Positions 43,633 to 45,940 of a stretch of DNA of 45,940 bases are shown here, one piece after another. The stretch is from positions 1-45,940 of the forward strand of contig CACKCM010000009.1 of assembly GCA_902598735.1 (NCBI GenBank). Reading direction: 5' to 3'. How positions within the stretch are numbered: the stretch's first letter is position 1; every line of letters starts with the position of its first letter. This stretch comes from an uncultured Pelagibacteraceae bacterium. Lineage in GTDB: Bacteria > Pseudomonadota > Alphaproteobacteria > Pelagibacterales > Pelagibacteraceae. The notes beneath the pieces are model-generated. The model did no database searches, was not told the DNA's origin, and saw only the letters and a program-made list of their open reading frames with translations. The position numbers were made by a program, and so were the translations under genes.

Positions 43633-45940
43633 ATGAGAAAGAAAATTATTATCACTGGTGGCTTAGGGTATATAGGTACGGAGCTTTGTAAGCTTTATTC
43701 TGGAGTAAGCTGGCATCATAATATAGCAATAATTGATAATAGGTTCATTTCTGAACGAGTTTCGCAGCTTAGAAAATGGAACATGGAATTCGTACATGGA
43801 GATATTTTAGATAAAGACTTATTATATAAATATTGCCATGATGCTGATATTGTTCATCATCTAGCTGGGATTACAAAAGTTCCAAGAACAAAAAGTGAGT
43901 CCAATATTGTTCAAGATCAAAAAATTAAATCTGTCAGCGAACAAGGAACTCAAAACATTTTAGACGTTATTAACGATAATTGTAAAATCATTTTCCCTTC
44001 AACACATGTTGTTTATGAGGGAATAAAAGATGTAAGAACTGATATCACTGAAGACGAAGATACAAAACCGGTGCTATCATACTCATCTTCAAAAGCTATA
44101 AATGAAAAACAGCTAAAAGACTCAGGTAAAAATTATATTATTTTAAGATTAGGATCTGTTTATGGATATTCAACTGATGCTATGCGAATTGATATAATGC
44201 CTAATCTATTTTCTAAAATTGCTTCTCAAAACGGAACAATAAGATTATTTGCTGGCGGCAGACAAATTAAAAGTTTAGTCCCTCTAATTGATGTTGCAAG
44301 ATGCTTCAAATTTATGGAAGAAAAACAAGATATCAATAAAGAAACATTTAATCTAACAAAAGACACAATTACAGTAAAAGAAGTCGCTGAACTTTGTAAA
44401 AAATTTAATCCAAAGATAATTTTAAAAGAAACAAATGATGAAATTCCTAACTTAGGTTTTTCTTTATCAAACAAAAAACTTTTTAAAGCCGGTTTCAATT
44501 TTTTATATAATCTTGATAAAAATATTGAGGAAATGATTAAAAAGTGGTCAAAACAAAGTCTTACTAATGACCTAGAATTTGTACGTAACGGAGAAAATTT
44601 ATTTGAGGATGAAAGAGGTTCTATAAGTAATCACGAGTTAACTGAGCCTATAAATTTAATAGGGTTGATTGAGTCAAAAAAAGGAACAATTAGAGCAAAT
44701 CATTATCACCCCCAACAAGAACAAAAATGCTTATTTACTAAAGGACAAATTATAGAAATATTTCAAGATATTATAAATCCAAACTCACCAAAAATTACAC
44801 AAGTTGTTAATGCTGGACAGTTGTCGGTAATAAAACCAAATGTTGCTCACACTATGGTTTTCACTAAAGACACAACTTTTTTGAATTTAGTTAGAGGGGA
44901 AAGGGATCATGAAAATTATGGAATTACTCATACGATAAAACATGTTTTTGTAGATGAGAAAGAAAAAAATGCACTTTTAAAATATTACAAGTTTGAGTGT
45001 AGATCATGTGGAAATTCTGATTTAAAAAGAGTTGTTTCTTTAGGATATCAACCACTTGCAAACAATCTATTAAAAAAAAAACAAGAAAAGTGTGAACTGT
45101 ACCCGCTCGAAGTAAATTATTGTAGTAAATGTCACAATTGCCAGCTTTCAATTTCTATAGATCCAAAAAAAATGTTTTCAAATTATTTATACACTTCCTC
45201 AACTTCTAAAGTATTCAGAGACCATTTCGTAAAAGCAGCAAATAAATATTTCAAGGATTTAAAATTAAATAAAAAAAATTCATATATCATAGATATTGGA
45301 AGTAATGACGGTGTGGCACTTAAACCATTTTTAAATTTAGGTTTTAAAAAAGTTCTAGGAATAGAGCCGGCAAAAAACTTAGCAAAAATAGCAAATAAAA
45401 ATAAGATAAAAACATTTAATGGATTTTTAGAGAAAAAAAATCTAAATAAAATAAAAAAAAACGCGGATCTCATTTTAGCTTCAAATGTATTTGCGCATTC
45501 TGACAGGTTAAAAGAAATGGCTGAGTGCATGTTAAAGCTTTTAAGTAAAAAAGGAACAATTATTATTGAAGTGCAATATTTAGTAAACACTCTTAAAGAT
45601 TTAACTTTTGATAACATCTACCATGAACACTATAATTATTGGTCACTTACTTCTTTAATTAATTTTTTTAAACAATTTGAGGCAAAAATTACAAACGCTG
45701 AAATAGTTAATACTCATGGTGGATCATTAAGAGTTTATATAAAAAAAGACAAAAAAGCTAAAATTGAAAACAATGTAAAGCAAATACTTAAAGAAGAGGA
45801 GAATTTTGGTATCAAAAAATTTGAAACATATAAAAAATTTGGAGAAAAAGTTTATAAAATAAGGGAAAATGTTAGAAAAAATATAAAAAAACTTAAAGAT
45901 AAAAACAAAATTATTATTGGGTATGGAGCTCCAGCAAAGG
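43633..45940 (+). CDS. SDR epimerase/reductase - cupin - sugar C-methyltransferase fusion (cut by right edge)
   Basis: One uninterrupted frame of 769 codons, still open at the window edge. Residues 1 to about 310: extended SDR with the NAD(P) loop GGLGYIG (9-15), HHLAGITKVP, and catalytic Y150/K154 (YSSSK). Residues about 315-440: cupin with the metal-type ligands H357, H359, E363 (NHYHPQQEQ) and H406 (NVAHTMVF); SDR plus cupin is the CapF layout. Residues 450 onward: a sugar C-methyltransferase with an N-terminal zinc domain (C456, C459, C497, C500, with C503 nearby), the SAM motif DIGSNDG (554-560), and a C-terminal domain entered at GYGAPAK just at the edge. Likely makes a C-methyl-branched deoxysugar nucleotide for surface glycan; the exact sugar is unknown. 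Confidence 0.85.
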   Translation, partial: MRKKIIITGGLGYIGTELCKLYSGVSWHHNIAIIDNRFISERVSQLRKWNMEFVHGDILDKDLLYKYCHDADIVHHLAGITKVPRTKSESNIVQDQKIKSVSEQGTQNILDVINDNCKIIFPSTHVVYEGIKDVRTDITEDEDTKPVLSYSSSKAINEKQLKDSGKNYIILRLGSVYGYSTDAMRIDIMPNLFSKIASQNGTIRLFAGGRQIKSLVPLIDVARCFKFMEEKQDINKETFNLTKDTITVKEVAELCKKFNPKIILKETNDEIPNLGFSLSNKKLFKAGFNFLYNLDKNIEEMIKKWSKQSLTNDLEFVRNGENLFEDERGSISNHELTEPINLIGLIESKKGTIRANHYHPQQEQKCLFTKGQIIEIFQDIINPNSPKITQVVNAGQLSVIKPNVAHTMVFTKDTTFLNLVRGERDHENYGITHTIKHVFVDEKEKNALLKYYKFECRSCGNSDLKRVVSLGYQPLANNLLKKKQEKCELYPLEVNYCSKCHNCQLSISIDPKKMFSNYLYTSSTSKVFRDHFVKAANKYFKDLKLNKKNSYIIDIGSNDGVALKPFLNLGFKKVLGIEPAKNLAKIANKNKIKTFNGFLEKKNLNKIKKNADLILASNVFAHSDRLKEMAECMLKLLSKKGTIIIEVQYLVNTLKDLTFDNIYHEHYNYWSLTSLINFFKQFEAKITNAEIVNTHGGSLRVYIKKDKKAKIENNVKQILKEEENFGIKKFETYKKFGEKVYKIRENVRKNIKKLKDKNKIIIGYGAPAK

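Noticed and set aside
1-45940. CRISPR arrays, insertion sequences, prophage genes, toxin-antitoxin pairs, rRNA operon
   Set aside because: No spaced direct repeats, transposase or integrase motifs, phage structural genes or rRNA-like sequence were seen on either strand.

Overview
The window looks like a piece of a streamlined, very AT-rich alphaproteobacterial genome, most likely the SAR11 clade (Pelagibacterales, Candidatus Pelagibacter-like). The reasons are the strong A/T and Lys/Asn/Ile bias of every protein, the near absence of intergenic DNA, and the alphaproteobacterial gene neighbourhoods: DUF2066-hda beside purM, NDUFA12-DUF2155, rne/mrcA-prfB, iscR-suf, and tRNA-Leu-tig-clpP-clpX-lon. 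This assignment is inferred from gene content and style; no database search was possible.

Layout. 1-3455 (minus): lptF-lptG-lptD, lipopolysaccharide export, with lptD cut by the left edge. 3586-5443 (plus): pepA-ndk. 5433-7024 (minus): purM-purN. 7049-10532 (plus): DUF2066 protein, hda, aspS. 10529-11350 (minus): a free-standing protein carrying the C-terminal domain of B12-dependent ribonucleotide reductase. 11453-12296 (plus): complex I accessory subunit NDUFA12 and a DUF2155 protein. 12293-14495 (minus): aroQ-accB-accC. 14530-15507 (plus): thiS-thiG. 15488-17332 (minus): RNase E/G. 17476-23105 (plus): PBP1A, prfB with a programmed +1 frameshift, and an AsmA-like protein. 23102-24340 (minus): tyrS. 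24396-25517 (plus): anmK. 25514-26170 (minus): alpha/beta hydrolase. 26302-32417 (plus): iscR-sufBCDS-sufU-DUF59-sufA, a complete iron-sulfur assembly operon. 32414-33820 (minus): glnA. 33943-35890 (plus): EamA transporter and a WecA/MraY-type transferase. 35922-41795 (plus): tRNA-Leu(UAG), tig, clpP, clpX, lon, a protein quality-control block. 41792-43583 (minus): two tandem GT17-like glycosyltransferases. 43633-right edge (plus): one open reading frame fusing a sugar dehydratase/reductase, a cupin epimerase-like domain and a sugar C-methyltransferase. The last two units look like the edge of a surface-polysaccharide island.

No stretch of more than 300 bases lacks a gene; the largest gaps (17333-17475, 26171-26301, 33821-33942, 11351-11452, 3456-3585) are all divergent promoter regions. 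All eight convergent gene pairs overlap at their stop codons, and most same-strand neighbours overlap or abut. I found no rRNA, CRISPR array, insertion sequence, phage gene or convincing intrinsic terminator.

Points most worth a second look: the three-domain sugar enzyme at the right edge; the orphan NrdJ C-terminal domain; RNase E without its CPxC zinc link; the universal tail-to-tail stop-codon overlap; tRNA-Leu lying 6 nt before the trigger factor start codon; and a heat-shock (sigma-32) type promoter that would give a nearly leaderless lon mRNA.
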